Below, piece after piece: positions 43,630 to 52,617 of a stretch of 64,000 nt of DNA (position 1 is the first letter of the stretch; the number at the start of each line of letters is the position of its first letter). The stretch is taken from positions 1,888,226-1,952,225 of the forward strand of contig JBCAYL010000001.1 of the NCBI GenBank assembly GCA_038533575.1, written 5' to 3'. A program made the translations under genes and the position numbers. The DNA is from Pseudomonadota bacterium (GTDB lineage: Bacteria; Pseudomonadota; Alphaproteobacteria; Rhodobacterales; Rhodobacteraceae). Below the pieces are notes generated by a model, which was not told the DNA's origin, searched no databases, and worked only from the letters and a program-made list of their open reading frames with translations.

Positions 43630-44843
43630 TGGGGCCGTTTCTCGACGCTCTCCTCCTGCAGGCGGGCTACAACGCGGCTCTCGTTTCCATCGGCGCCGCG
43701 CTCCTTGGATTTGCGGCAGGGGCATCCGGCACGTTTCTCTTCCTGCGCAAGCGGGCCCTCATCTCGGACGCCGTCGCTCACGCGACCCTGCCCGGGGTGG
43801 CGCTTGCCTTCATCATCATGGTGAGCCTCGGCGGCGACGGGCGCAGTGCGCTCGGCCTCCTCCTCGGTTCGGCTGTGACCGCCTGGATCGGGCTCCTGAC
43901 CATCGGCTGGATCACGCGCCGCACGCGGCTCTCCGAGGACACGGCCATCGGCGCGGTACTCGGCGTCTTCTTCGGCGTGGGCGTGGTGCTCCTCACCGTC
44001 ATTCAAACGATGAGTGCGGGCCGGCAGGCGGGGCTCGAGGGCTTTCTTCTGGGCTCGACCGCGGGGATGCTCTTCGAGGATGCCGTTGTCATCGCCGTCG
44101 GCGGCTCGCTGGCGGTGCTGGCCACCTGGCTCCTCCGCCGCCCGTTGACGCTCGTGGCCTTCGACAGTGGCTATGCCGCCTCGCTTAGCTACGATGTCCG
44201 GCGGATCGACCTTCTCATGATGGGGCTCGTGCTGGCGGTGACCGTGATCGGGCTCAAGCTCGTCGGGCTGATCCTGATCGTCGCCATGCTCATCATCCCG
44301 GCGGTGACCGCCCGATTCTGGACCGAGCGCTCCGGCGAGGTCGTCTGGATCGCGGGCGGTGTGGGCGCGGTCTCGGGCTATCTCGGCGCGGTGCTTTCGG
44401 CCTCCGCCCCCGCGCTGCCCACAGGCCCGATCATCGTTCTGGTGGCCGCCGGGCTCTTCGTCGTCTCGCTCCTCTTCGCGCCGAGCCGCGGGGTGCTGGC
44501 GGCCGTCGTCAGGCACCGGCGCTTCCAGGCGCGCGTGCATCTGCGGCAGGGCCTCCTCGCGCTGGCCGCGCAGCATCCCATCCGGGAGGTCTACACCCTC
44601 CGCCTCCTCGCGCGCGCGGGCCTCGTGCGGCGCGACGGCGTCCCGACCGATGCTGGACGCGCCCGGGCTGCCAAGGTCGCCCGGGACGAGCGCCGATGGG
44701 ATATCGCGCGTGAAATACACCAGGATACCGGTATGACCGGCCGCTATGACGGGCTTACCCCCATCGAGGACGTCTTCACCGCCGACGAGATCGCGGAGTT
44801 CGACCGACGCCTCGGCCCTCCGCAAGCACAGGGAGCCACGTGA
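43629..44843 (+). CDS. sitC: Metal ABC transporter permease with C-terminal regulator-like domain
   Basis: 404 aa, of which the first about 290 are the usual cluster 9 (ABC-3) permease with about eight helices and KRALISDAVAHATLPGVALA. After the last helix, about residues 295-400 form a hydrophilic extension (AAQHPIREVYTLRLLARAGL, RRDGVPTDAGRARAAKVARD, and DGLTPIEDVFTADE near the end). It resembles a winged helix of the iron/manganese-dependent repressor (DtxR/MntR) type. It may sense intracellular metal or interact with the ATPase; this is inferred. 1-nt overlaps with both neighbours. Confidence 0.88.
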   Translation: MGPFLDALLLQAGYNAALVSIGAALLGFAAGASGTFLFLRKRALISDAVAHATLPGVALAFIIMVSLGGDGRSALGLLLGSAVTAWIGLLTIGWITRRTRLSEDTAIGAVLGVFFGVGVVLLTVIQTMSAGRQAGLEGFLLGSTAGMLFEDAVVIAVGGSLAVLATWLLRRPLTLVAFDSGYAASLSYDVRRIDLLMMGLVLAVTVIGLKLVGLILIVAMLIIPAVTARFWTERSGEVVWIAGGVGAVSGYLGAVLSASAPALPTGPIIVLVAAGLFVVSLLFAPSRGVLAAVVRHRRFQARVHLRQGLLALAAQHPIREVYTLRLLARAGLVRRDGVPTDAGRARAAKVARDERRWDIAREIHQDTGMTGRYDGLTPIEDVFTADEIAEFDRRLGPPQAQGAT

Positions 44844-45775
44844 TGGGCGCGGATTTTGTACAATTCTCGCTCACGCCGATCCTCATCGGCATTCTGTCGG
44901 CGATCGCCTGCGCGCTGCCCGGAAACTTCCTGATCCTGCGGCGGCAGGCGCTCATCGGCGACGCGATCAGCCATGTCGTCCTGCCCGGGATCGTGGTGGC
45001 CTTCGTCATCACCGGCGTGGTGACGGCGATCCCCATGCTGCTCGGCGCGGCCGCCGCGAGCCTCCTCGCCGTCCTTCTCATCGAAGGTGTCAGACGCCTA
45101 GGCAAGATCGAGCCCGGCGCGGCCATGGGCGTGGTTTTCACCACGATGTTCGCCGGTGGCGTCCTCCTCCTCGAGCAGACGGATACGAGTGCCGTGCATC
45201 TCGACGTGGAGCACGCGCTCATGGGCAATCTCGAGTCGTTGATCTGGTTTCGTGCGGAGGGGTGGTCCTCCCTCTGGGATCCAACAGCCCTCGCGGCGCT
45301 CCCCGAGGAGCTCGGGCGCATCGCGCTCGTCTGCGCGCTTGTCGTGACACTTACGCTCGTCTTCTGGCGCTGGCTCAAGATCGCGACCTTCGATGAGGGC
45401 TTTGCCGAGAGCCTCGGCATCCCCGCGGCGGCGCTCGGCGTGGGCCTCGTCATCATGGCCGCCATCGCCGCCGTCGCTGCCTTTGACGCGGTGGGATCGA
45501 TCATCGTCATCGCCATGTTTATCTGCCCACCCGCCGCGGCGCGGCTCATGACCAACAGCCTCGCGCACCAGGCCTGGTGGTCGGTGGGTTTTGCCACGCT
45601 CTCGGCCGTGTTGGGCTATGTCCTCGCGGGCTACGGCCCGCTCTGGCTCGGCTCGGAAGACGCCGTGAGCGCGGCAGGCATGATCGCCACTGTCTCCGGC
45701 GCGATCCTTGGCCTCGCCTGCCTGCTCGGGCCCCATCGGAGCCGAGAGGGCCGCGAAGCGGCGGACGCCGCCTAG
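44843..45775 (+). CDS. sitD: Metal ABC transporter second permease
   Basis: 310-aa ABC-3 family permease, the partner of the upstream one. It opens PILIGILSAIACALPGNFL, followed by RRQALIGDAISHVVLPGI, the conserved coupling region. Eight to nine helices and no extra domain. The ATG at 44843 overlaps the preceding stop by 1 nt; a GTG one codon earlier is in frame. The stop codon lies inside a 15-bp tandem duplication (45765-45794), so a second in-frame TAG follows at once. Confidence 0.9.
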   Translation: MGADFVQFSLTPILIGILSAIACALPGNFLILRRQALIGDAISHVVLPGIVVAFVITGVVTAIPMLLGAAAASLLAVLLIEGVRRLGKIEPGAAMGVVFTTMFAGGVLLLEQTDTSAVHLDVEHALMGNLESLIWFRAEGWSSLWDPTALAALPEELGRIALVCALVVTLTLVFWRWLKIATFDEGFAESLGIPAAALGVGLVIMAAIAAVAAFDAVGSIIVIAMFICPPAAARLMTNSLAHQAWWSVGFATLSAVLGYVLAGYGPLWLGSEDAVSAAGMIATVSGAILGLACLLGPHRSREGREAADAA

Positions 45776-45794
45776 GTGCACGCCGCCTAGGTAT
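45765..45794. repeat. 15-bp tandem duplication over the sitD stop
   Basis: ACGCCGCCTAGGTGC is followed directly by ACGCCGCCTAGGTAT and then ACGCC, so two full copies and a partial third copy differ by 2 bases. The unit is a multiple of 3, which repeats the in-frame stop codon. Confidence 0.85.
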
Positions 45795-45928
45795 ACGCCA
45801 CCGGCGCGCGCTTAGGACCGGCCCGCGCCGAAAAAAATCCATTCCGAGGAACTTCGTCGATTTCGGTCAACTTTTGACCCCTGACCATGCCGCTCGGCAG
45901 GGCATCAGAGGGACGTGACGCAATTTTC

Positions 45929-45954
45929 TTTGCGAATGAGCGACTATTCGCGAA
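45929..45954. promoter_or_regulatory. Inverted repeat upstream of RND pump 2
   Basis: TTTGCGAAT and ATTCGCGAA face each other across 8 nt, about 80 nt before the adaptor gene. The left arm shares TTTGCGAATG with the operators before sitA, though the spacing between arms is longer. Possible operator; regulator unknown. Confidence 0.4.
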
Positions 45955-46033
45955 GCTCAGCCGCGAGTCTTCTGCCGCGCCTCCGGGCATCGGGCACCGG
46001 GCTCGATGAGACTGACCGCTTGCTGGAGAGAGA

Positions 46034-47092
46034 ATGCGCATCCTTGCCCCAAAACTCAGCCTTGGCGCCATCCTTGCCCTGATCCTGCTCCTCGGGGCGC
46101 ATGCCACACCGGCCAGCGCGCAGGCGCGCCCGGTCGTGCTCGCCGAGGTGCAGGCTGTCTCGGAGGGCTCAGAGCGGGTGTTCTTCGGGCGGGTGAAGGC
46201 CCGGCAGACGGTGGACCTCGCCTTCCAGGTGGGCGGGCAGATCCTCCGGTTTCCCGTCGATGAAGGGCAGCCCATCGCGGAGGGTGCGCTCGTGGCTGAA
46301 CTCGACCTCGAGCCGTTCGAGCTCAGCCTCGCCCGGGCGCGGGCGCAGCTCGACCAGGCGCAGGACGATTTCAACCGCCTGAGCCAGCTGAGCGGCTCCA
46401 CCGTCAGCCAGGTGACGATCGACGATGCTGAAACCGCCGTAGAGCTCAACGCCATCGCCGTGCGCGATGCCGAACGGGCGCTTTCCCTGGCAACGCTACG
46501 CGCGCCGTTCGACGGGATCGTGGCGCGGCGCAACGTCCCGAATTTCACGACGACCGCGGCGGGATCACCGGTGGTGCGCCTCCATGACATGTCCGACCTA
46601 CGGGTGGAGATCGAGGTGCCGGAGGTGCTCTTTCAACAGGCGGGGCGCAATCCCGACGTGGCGCTCGAAGTGGCATTCGCGGCCAGCGACCGGCGCTATC
46701 CGCTCGCCTTCCGGGAGGTCATCGCCGAGACGACGCAGATCGGGCAATCCTTCCGGCTGACCCTCGGGATGACGCCGCCCGAAGATCTCTTCCTGCTCCC
46801 CGGGGCTTCGGCCACCGTCTTTGCGCGCATGCTGGGGGAAGAGAGATCCCTCGTGATCCCCGCCGCCGCGCTCATCTTCGATCCTGGCGGAGCGGCGTCG
46901 GTCTTGGTCTTTGAGCCCGCGGGAGCGGAAAGCGGCGCAGTGCGGCGACAGCAGGTGGAGATCGGGGCCACGCGCGCGGGCGCGGTGGAGGTCACTGCGG
47001 GCCTTGCTGGCGGCGAAGAGATCGTCGCCGCGGGCGCCGCGCTCCTTTCGGACGGCGACGCGGTCACGCGGTTTGCAGGCTTCGGGCAATAG
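46034..47092 (+). CDS. RND efflux periplasmic adaptor (pump 2)
   Basis: 352-aa membrane fusion protein with a cleavable signal peptide (LGAILALILLLGAHATPASA). Lipoyl halves: FQVGGQILRFPVDEGQP and LRAPFDGIVARRNVPNF, separated by a helical hairpin (about 85-150). A beta-barrel domain and C-terminal proximal domain follow. The permease starts 3 nt after the stop. Smaller than the pump 1 adaptor and not obviously its duplicate. Confidence 0.92.
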   Translation: MRILAPKLSLGAILALILLLGAHATPASAQARPVVLAEVQAVSEGSERVFFGRVKARQTVDLAFQVGGQILRFPVDEGQPIAEGALVAELDLEPFELSLARARAQLDQAQDDFNRLSQLSGSTVSQVTIDDAETAVELNAIAVRDAERALSLATLRAPFDGIVARRNVPNFTTTAAGSPVVRLHDMSDLRVEIEVPEVLFQQAGRNPDVALEVAFAASDRRYPLAFREVIAETTQIGQSFRLTLGMTPPEDLFLLPGASATVFARMLGEERSLVIPAAALIFDPGGAASVLVFEPAGAESGAVRRQQVEIGATRAGAVEVTAGLAGGEEIVAAGAALLSDGDAVTRFAGFGQ

Positions 47093-47095
47093 TCC

Positions 47096-50000
47096 ATGGG
47101 CATCGCGGAAGGCGCCATCAACCGGCCGATCTACACTTGGCTCCTCATCCTGATCTGCCTTTTCGGCGGTCTCTGGGGCTTCAACACGCTGGGCCGTCTC
47201 GAGGACCCTGCCTTCACCATCAAGATTGCGGTCGTCGCCACCCCCTATCCCGGCGCGTCAGCCGAGGAGGTCGCGCTCGAGGTATCCGAACCGCTCGAAT
47301 CCGAGATCCAGAAGATGGGCGAGGTGGACCAGATCGACACCCTCAACCAACCCGGGCTCTCGATCATCAACGTCACCATGCAGGACACCTATGATGGCGA
47401 CGCCCTGCCCGAGCTCTGGACCAAGCTGCGCAATCGCGTGAATGCTGCCGACCTGCCGGACGGGGCGCGCCCGCCGCAGGTCAACGATGCGTTCGGCGAT
47501 GTCTACGGCCTTTTCTACGCGGTCTCCGCGCCGGGATACTCGGATGCCGCGGTCCATCGGCTCTCCTCGTTTCTCAGGCGACAGATGCTCACAATCGCAG
47601 GCGTGAAGGACGTCACGCTGGCCGGCCTGCCCGAGGAGGCGATCTTCGTGGAGCCCGATCTGGCGCTCACCACGGCGCTCGGGGTTCCGCCCGCCGCCAT
47701 CGCCGGGGCACTGGCCGAAGCCGACGAGATCGCCGCGGGCGGGAGCATCATCAGCGCGGACGGGCGCCAGCTCATCCAGAGGCCCGGCGGGAGCGACACC
47801 GTCACCGAGATCTCCACCCTCTCCATCGGCGTGGGCGGCGAGGTGCTCCGCCTCAACGACTTTGCCTCCATAACGCGCGAGCGGGTGAGCGACCCGGATA
47901 TCATCATCCGCCACAACGGGCAGGAGGCCTTCACCCTCGGCGTGGCGGGGCTCCCGGATCAGAACATCGTCGATATCGGGGAACGCGTGGAAGCCCGGCT
48001 CGCAGAGCTCGAGGCGGAGCTGCCCCTCGGCGTGTCCGTCTCGCCGATCTATCAGCAGCATGTCGTGGTGGACGAGAGCGTGAACGACTTCCTCGTCAAT
48101 CTCGCCATGTCGGTGAGCATCGTGATCATCGTGCTCGCCCTCTTCATGGGACTCCGCGCCGCGCTGGTCGTCGGCATCACGCTGCTCCTGACCGTGGTGG
48201 GCACCCTCCTTTTCATGGCCATCGGCTCCATCGAGATGGAGCGTATCTCGCTCGGCGCGCTCATCATCGCGATGGGCATGCTCGTCGACAATGCCATCGT
48301 CGTGGCGGAGGGCATGCAGCAGGCCATGGCACGCGGGAAGAGCTCGCGGGAGGCCGCCTCCGAAGCCGCCAACAAGACCCAGATCCCACTGCTCGGGGCG
48401 ACCGTCATCGGCATCATGGCTTTCTCCGGTATCGGGCTCAGCAACGATTCCACCGGCGAGTTCATGTTCTCGCTCTTCGCGGTCATTGGAATTTCGCTCC
48501 TCCTCTCCTGGGTCCTCGCGATCACTGTGACGCCCCTGCTCGGGCACTACCTCTTCAAGTCCGAAAGCGGGGAGGGAAAGGATCCCTATGGCGGCGCCGT
48601 CTACCGCGCCTATGGCCGTTTCCTGAGGGCCATGCTCCGGCTGCGTTGGGCTGTGGCGGTGGCGCTCCTCGCGGTCACGGTGGCCTGTTTCGCGCTCTTC
48701 GGGCAGGTGCGGCAGCAGTTCTTTCCCGACAGCAGCACGCCGCTCTTTTTCGTGCATTACAAGCTCCCACAGGGCGCTTCGGTCGCGCAGGTGGCCGATG
48801 ATCTGAGCCTCGTGGAGGCATGGCTGGCCGAGCGGCCCGGGGTCACCGACGTCACCAGCTTCGCGGGCGGCGGGGCCGCGCGCTTCATGCTCACCTATCA
48901 GGCGGAGGACGACAATCCGAGCTATGGGCACATGATCGTGCGCGTGGCTTCCCTCGAGCAGATCGAGGCCGAGATGACGGCGCTCGAGGACTTCGCCACG
49001 GGCGCGCTCCCCTCCGGGCAATTCCGCACGCGGAGGCTCGCCTTCGGCCCGGGCGGAGGCGCGCCCATCGAGGCGCGCTTCTTCGGCCCCGACCGGGAGG
49101 TGCTGCGGGCGCTCGCTGTCGAGGCCCAGAGGCGGATGGATGCCGCCAGCGAAAACATCCTCAACACGCGCATCGACTGGGCCGAGCAGGAGCTCGTACT
49201 GCGCCCCCGCTACGCGGAGGCCCGGGCGCAGGAGGCCGGCATCTCGCGCACCGACATCACCCAGATCCTGCAATTCGCCACCACGGGAAGCCGCACAGGC
49301 ACCTACCGCGAGGAAGACCGCCAGATCCCCCTCATCCTGCGCGCGCCCCGCGATAGCGGGCTCGGCCTCACGGATTACCTGCTCTATTCGGACGCTGGCA
49401 GCACCTTCGTGCCCATGGAGCAAGTGATCGACGGGCTCTTCTTCGACGTGCAGGACACGCTGATCGAGCGCAAGGACCGGGAGAACGTGATCACCGTGGG
49501 GGCCGATATCCCGAGGGGCTTCACGGCAGCCGAGGTGCAGGTGGATGTGAACGCGCCGATCGAAGGTATGGAACTGCCTCCCGGCTACCGGCTCGAGTGG
49601 GGCGGGGAGCGCAAGAACTCCGCCGATGCGCAAGAGTCCCTGGCCACGCAGCTTCCCATGGCGATCCTGAGCATGCTCCTCATCACGGTGCTGCTCTTCA
49701 ATGGCATTCGTCAGACGGCCATCATCTGGCTGCTGGTGCCTATGTCTGTGAACGGCGCGGCGCTCGGGCTCGTGGGGACGGGGTTGCCCTTCACCTTCAC
49801 GGCGCTCTTGGGGCTTCTGTCTCTTTCCGGGATGCTCATCAAGAACGGCATCGTGCTGGTGGAGGAGATCGACCTCACCCGGGCCGCCGAGCCGGAAAAG
49901 CGGCTCGACGAGGCGATCACGGAGGCCTCCGTATCGCGGATCCGTCCGGTGCTGCTGGCGGCGGCCACGACGATCCTCGGGATGATCCCGCTCCTGACGG

Positions 50001-50242
50001 ACGCGTTCTTCGCCTCTATGGCGGTGACGATCATGGGCGGGCTGGCTTTCGCCTCCCTGCTGACACTGTTGGCGGCGCCCGTCTTCTACCGGATTTTCTT
50101 CGCGTCCGTGGCGGCGGATGCGGGATCGCCTGGGTCCGCCGGGGATGCCGCTGCGCAGCCTGCGTACGAGGACGCCCGAAACTTGCGCGGGGCGGACCAG
50201 TCGCTCAGTTCAACTCGCGCGCAGCTGGCGCGGGGTGGCTGA
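47096..50242 (+). CDS. RND efflux permease (pump 2)
   Basis: 1048-aa AcrB-superfamily antiporter. N-terminal INRPIYTWLLILICLFGGLW helix, then two repeats of periplasmic loop plus six helices. The proton-relay segment is GMLVDNAIVVAEGMQ, again Asp-Asn. The second repeat has LSLSGMLIKNGIVLVEEIDL. The last about 45 residues after the final helix are hydrophilic (SVAADAGSPGSAGDAAAQPA). Its 3' end overlaps the small minus-strand frame downstream of flgM by 38 nt. No outer-membrane factor is encoded nearby. Confidence 0.92.
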   Translation: MGIAEGAINRPIYTWLLILICLFGGLWGFNTLGRLEDPAFTIKIAVVATPYPGASAEEVALEVSEPLESEIQKMGEVDQIDTLNQPGLSIINVTMQDTYDGDALPELWTKLRNRVNAADLPDGARPPQVNDAFGDVYGLFYAVSAPGYSDAAVHRLSSFLRRQMLTIAGVKDVTLAGLPEEAIFVEPDLALTTALGVPPAAIAGALAEADEIAAGGSIISADGRQLIQRPGGSDTVTEISTLSIGVGGEVLRLNDFASITRERVSDPDIIIRHNGQEAFTLGVAGLPDQNIVDIGERVEARLAELEAELPLGVSVSPIYQQHVVVDESVNDFLVNLAMSVSIVIIVLALFMGLRAALVVGITLLLTVVGTLLFMAIGSIEMERISLGALIIAMGMLVDNAIVVAEGMQQAMARGKSSREAASEAANKTQIPLLGATVIGIMAFSGIGLSNDSTGEFMFSLFAVIGISLLLSWVLAITVTPLLGHYLFKSESGEGKDPYGGAVYRAYGRFLRAMLRLRWAVAVALLAVTVACFALFGQVRQQFFPDSSTPLFFVHYKLPQGASVAQVADDLSLVEAWLAERPGVTDVTSFAGGGAARFMLTYQAEDDNPSYGHMIVRVASLEQIEAEMTALEDFATGALPSGQFRTRRLAFGPGGGAPIEARFFGPDREVLRALAVEAQRRMDAASENILNTRIDWAEQELVLRPRYAEARAQEAGISRTDITQILQFATTGSRTGTYREEDRQIPLILRAPRDSGLGLTDYLLYSDAGSTFVPMEQVIDGLFFDVQDTLIERKDRENVITVGADIPRGFTAAEVQVDVNAPIEGMELPPGYRLEWGGERKNSADAQESLATQLPMAILSMLLITVLLFNGIRQTAIIWLLVPMSVNGAALGLVGTGLPFTFTALLGLLSLSGMLIKNGIVLVEEIDLTRAAEPEKRLDEAITEASVSRIRPVLLAAATTILGMIPLLTDAFFASMAVTIMGGLAFASLLTLLAAPVFYRIFFASVAADAGSPGSAGDAAAQPAYEDARNLRGADQSLSSTRAQLARGG

Positions 50243-50489
50243 GGCCCGTGGGCCCAAGCTGCAGTCGCGCGCCTTTCTCCGTCCTCGCGATCTCGGAGCA
50301 GACGCCGATTATGCGGTCGGTGGCGAGCCACTCCACATGTTCTTCGATGGCCCGAAGGCGCGCGTCGAGGGGGGCAGCGAGCGTCGCGTCACGCCGTGCG
50401 GGCGCGAGGGCTCGGGCTGCGACCCAGCCGAAAGCGGTGCTCGCGACCGCGATGGAGAGGCCGAGAAGGAAGAGGGATATCATGGTCAC
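50205..50489 (-). CDS. Small membrane-anchored protein after flgM, unknown
   Basis: 94 aa from GTG 50489 (or 92 from ATG 50483). One N-terminal hydrophobic helix (about 4-27), then a charged region LDARLRAIEEHVEWLATDR. It starts 6 nt after the flgM stop, the place of flgN in many species, but it has a membrane anchor and is too short, so it is not recognisable FlgN. The 3' end overlaps the RND permease gene by 38 nt. It may be a real flagellar operon gene or a spurious frame; I cannot decide. Confidence 0.45.
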   Translation of the reverse strand: MTMISLFLLGLSIAVASTAFGWVAARALAPARRDATLAAPLDARLRAIEEHVEWLATDRIIGVCSEIARTEKGARLQLGPTGLSHPAPAARELN

Positions 50490-50495
50490 GCGTCA

Positions 50496-50795
50496 CTACT
50501 CGGTCAATGCCGCGAAATCGCGGAAGAAGCTGTCAGCGATACGCTCGGCGTTCACCGGGTAATCGCCGCTCTCGATGGCGGCCTTGATGCGCGCGACATG
50601 GGAGGCATCGAAAGGTGGCGGCGCGGCGGCGAGCGTGCTCACGGCCTTTGTCGCCGCATCGCTCAGCGACGCGGCATCGTTGGCGCCGGCGGCCTTGTCC
50701 GCGGCGGGCGTGGGGGTGGCGGCCTGACCGTTGCGCGCAGGCGCGTCTGCAGGCCGAAGTCGGGAAATGTTGCCTGAGCTGATTGGGTCGACCAC
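50496..50795 (-). CDS. flgM: Anti-sigma-28 factor
   Basis: 99 aa. Disordered Ala/Pro-rich N-terminal half, then the sigma-binding helical half with DASHVARIKAAIESGDYPVN and AERIADSFFRDF. This is the FlgM pattern (V-x-x-I-K-x-A-I-x-x-G-x-Y-x-V-x-x-x-x-I-A). It holds FliA inactive until the hook is finished and FlgM is exported. The FliA target is encoded at 55894-56613. The start lies 3 nt after flgA. Confidence 0.9.
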   Translation of the reverse strand: MVDPISSGNISRLRPADAPARNGQAATPTPAADKAAGANDAASLSDAATKAVSTLAAAPPPFDASHVARIKAAIESGDYPVNAERIADSFFRDFAALTE

Positions 50796-50798
50796 GGT

Positions 50799-51554
50799 CT
50801 AATCCTTCCTGCACCGCTGAGAGGTGTCACTGCATGGTAAAACGGCATCCGCAGCGCGCATGTTAGGGCGGATGCGGATCTTGTTGCGTTCGATCACCTG
50901 ACCGAAGACGCGGCGCCCGCTGCGCGCATTGCGCACGCCGACGATCTCGCCCACCTGCGCGGAGGTTTCGGCGATCCCGGCGGTTTCTATGACGACGCTG
51001 CCCATGTCCATGAGGAGCGTGACGGGTGCGCCCGCCTCTATGCCCCAAGCGGGATCGAGATGCCGCGCGAGGAGGATCTGCCCCGCGCCGAGATTGGCGC
51101 GCAACCGGCGGCCCACGGCGTCGGCAGGATCAACAATCGCGCCGCTCACGCGACGCGCGCCATGGGGCGAGACCACCAGATCAACTGGGCGAATAATCGA
51201 CCCGCGCGCGAGGCTCTGCCGCAGAACGAGGCGTGGGGCAGCGTCAGAGGCTTTGACCGTGCCAACTTGCAGATCTCGACCGGGAAGGGCAGGCCCGAGG
51301 CGCACCGTGCGGCGCCAGGGTGGCGCGGCGCAGCTCACCTCAACGGCCGACCATGCGGCATCCGCCGCGGATACGGCCACGGGATCCACGCAGACGGGGA
51401 AACCGCGGACTGGAGAGATCATGGGCACGCCCCCCTGCCCGGCCCGCGCAATGGCCGCTTCGATCTGCGCGCGAATGTCGGACGCCGCCCCGTGCCCCGC
51501 CGCGAGGACTGCGGAAGCGAGGCAAAAGCACGCGATAGCCAGGCGACGCCTCAT
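50799..51554 (-). CDS. flgA: Flagellar P-ring assembly chaperone
   Basis: 251-aa periplasmic chaperone for FlgI. Signal peptide LAIACFCLASAVLAAGHGAA. The C-terminal SAF-domain region is clear: LRQSLARGSIIRPVDLVVSP, VGRRLRANLGAGQILLARHL, GAPVTLLMDMGSVVIETAG and GEIVGVRNARSGRRVFGQV. A Cys pair near the C-terminus (LPCSDTSQRC) is an addition. The ATG overlaps the flgT stop by 4 nt. Confidence 0.9.
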   Translation of the reverse strand: MRRRLAIACFCLASAVLAAGHGAASDIRAQIEAAIARAGQGGVPMISPVRGFPVCVDPVAVSAADAAWSAVEVSCAAPPWRRTVRLGPALPGRDLQVGTVKASDAAPRLVLRQSLARGSIIRPVDLVVSPHGARRVSGAIVDPADAVGRRLRANLGAGQILLARHLDPAWGIEAGAPVTLLMDMGSVVIETAGIAETSAQVGEIVGVRNARSGRRVFGQVIERNKIRIRPNMRAADAVLPCSDTSQRCRKD

Positions 51555-52612
51555 CCCGGTGCGCCGAGGAACTGCACCCGGCGCCCGGCTAGCGAGGCCG
51601 CGGATTGCGTCGGATCGAGGGGGCGCAGCACCGCCCGGCGCGCATCGACCGAGACGATCTCGAGCAGGCCGAACGTGTTGCGCGGGTCATCGAGAAACGC
51701 GATCGTCGATCGCCGCAGACCGTGCACGTGCCCCAGATCGACGCTCAAATGCGCCCCGCTCAGCTTCAGGCGCGCCTCCGCCGGACGGCAGGACAGCTCG
51801 TCGAGGAAACCGCGCACCTCCTGCGAAAGGCTGCGCAGGAGTGCCGCCTCCGCGCGGGGCCGCCGCGCATGGCTGACGAGCGCGGTGAGCCCGTCGGACG
51901 AGGCGCGCGCACTGCGCGTGAAACGCCGCTCGGTCGCGCGCCCGTCCGGCCCCGTCAGGCGCAGCGCGAGGAGAAGGGTCGTCCGCGCGCCGCGGCCATC
52001 GATGGCCACACGAATATTGACGGTCTGGTTGCCCTGCCCGCGCGCGGGCTGGATCCCCTCGAAGAGCGAACGGTAGTCGAGGGCCGCGTCCACCCGGGGC
52101 CGCTGGGGCGCAGCAAAACTCTGGACATCGAGCGCGGGATGATCCCGCAGGACATCGAGCGTGCGATTGGCCACCTCCTGCGCGATGGGCGCGGTCCAGG
52201 CCTGCGCTTGCGGCGGCACGAAGATCTCGGGCGGGAGGATATCGACGGTGAAGCGGCGGCGGGTGACGCAGACGGTGGACTGGCGCGGCCCGACAAGGGC
52301 GCGAACCCGCACCCGCCAATGCCCGCCGGTCCGCTCCGCCGACAAGAGATCATAGCGCAGAACACGCCCGAGTGGACGCAGGATCGCCACGTCGGAAAGG
52401 ACGCGCGCATTGTGCATGACGGTGTGCCCATCGAGCGAGGCGCCACCGGCGAGCGCCGCCGAGACGAGCGCCTCGCCCAGCGCGCGGCGGCGGGCACTGT
52501 CCTGATCGGCGCTGGAGTGGATCGCGGCGAGCCCTTCCGTCTCCACCCAGTAGCCCTCGCTGGCGCAGGCAGGCACTGCCCAGAGCATCCAGAGAGCGAG
52601 AAACCACCGCAT
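51551..52612 (-). CDS. flgT: FlgT-like flagellar assembly protein
   Basis: 353 aa with a signal peptide (FLALWMLWAVPACASE). N-terminal domain begins GYWVETEGLAAI followed by SARRRALGEALVSAALAGGA, the FlgT N-terminal pattern. The middle part (about 110-250) has a TolB-N-like fold signature and the C-terminal part is a small beta domain (RNTFGLLEIVSVDARRAVL). In Vibrio, FlgT builds the H ring around the basal body, used by the Na+ motor for stator assembly. Sequence identity is modest, so the call leans on context between flgP and flgA. Confidence 0.75.
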   Translation of the reverse strand: MRWFLALWMLWAVPACASEGYWVETEGLAAIHSSADQDSARRRALGEALVSAALAGGASLDGHTVMHNARVLSDVAILRPLGRVLRYDLLSAERTGGHWRVRVRALVGPRQSTVCVTRRRFTVDILPPEIFVPPQAQAWTAPIAQEVANRTLDVLRDHPALDVQSFAAPQRPRVDAALDYRSLFEGIQPARGQGNQTVNIRVAIDGRGARTTLLLALRLTGPDGRATERRFTRSARASSDGLTALVSHARRPRAEAALLRSLSQEVRGFLDELSCRPAEARLKLSGAHLSVDLGHVHGLRRSTIAFLDDPRNTFGLLEIVSVDARRAVLRPLDPTQSAASLAGRRVQFLGAPG

Positions 52613-52617
52613 CGCGC

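Noticed and set aside
47258-49633. 791-codon minus-strand frame opposite RND permease 2
   Set aside because: Same type of antisense shadow; the plus-strand gene is unambiguous.
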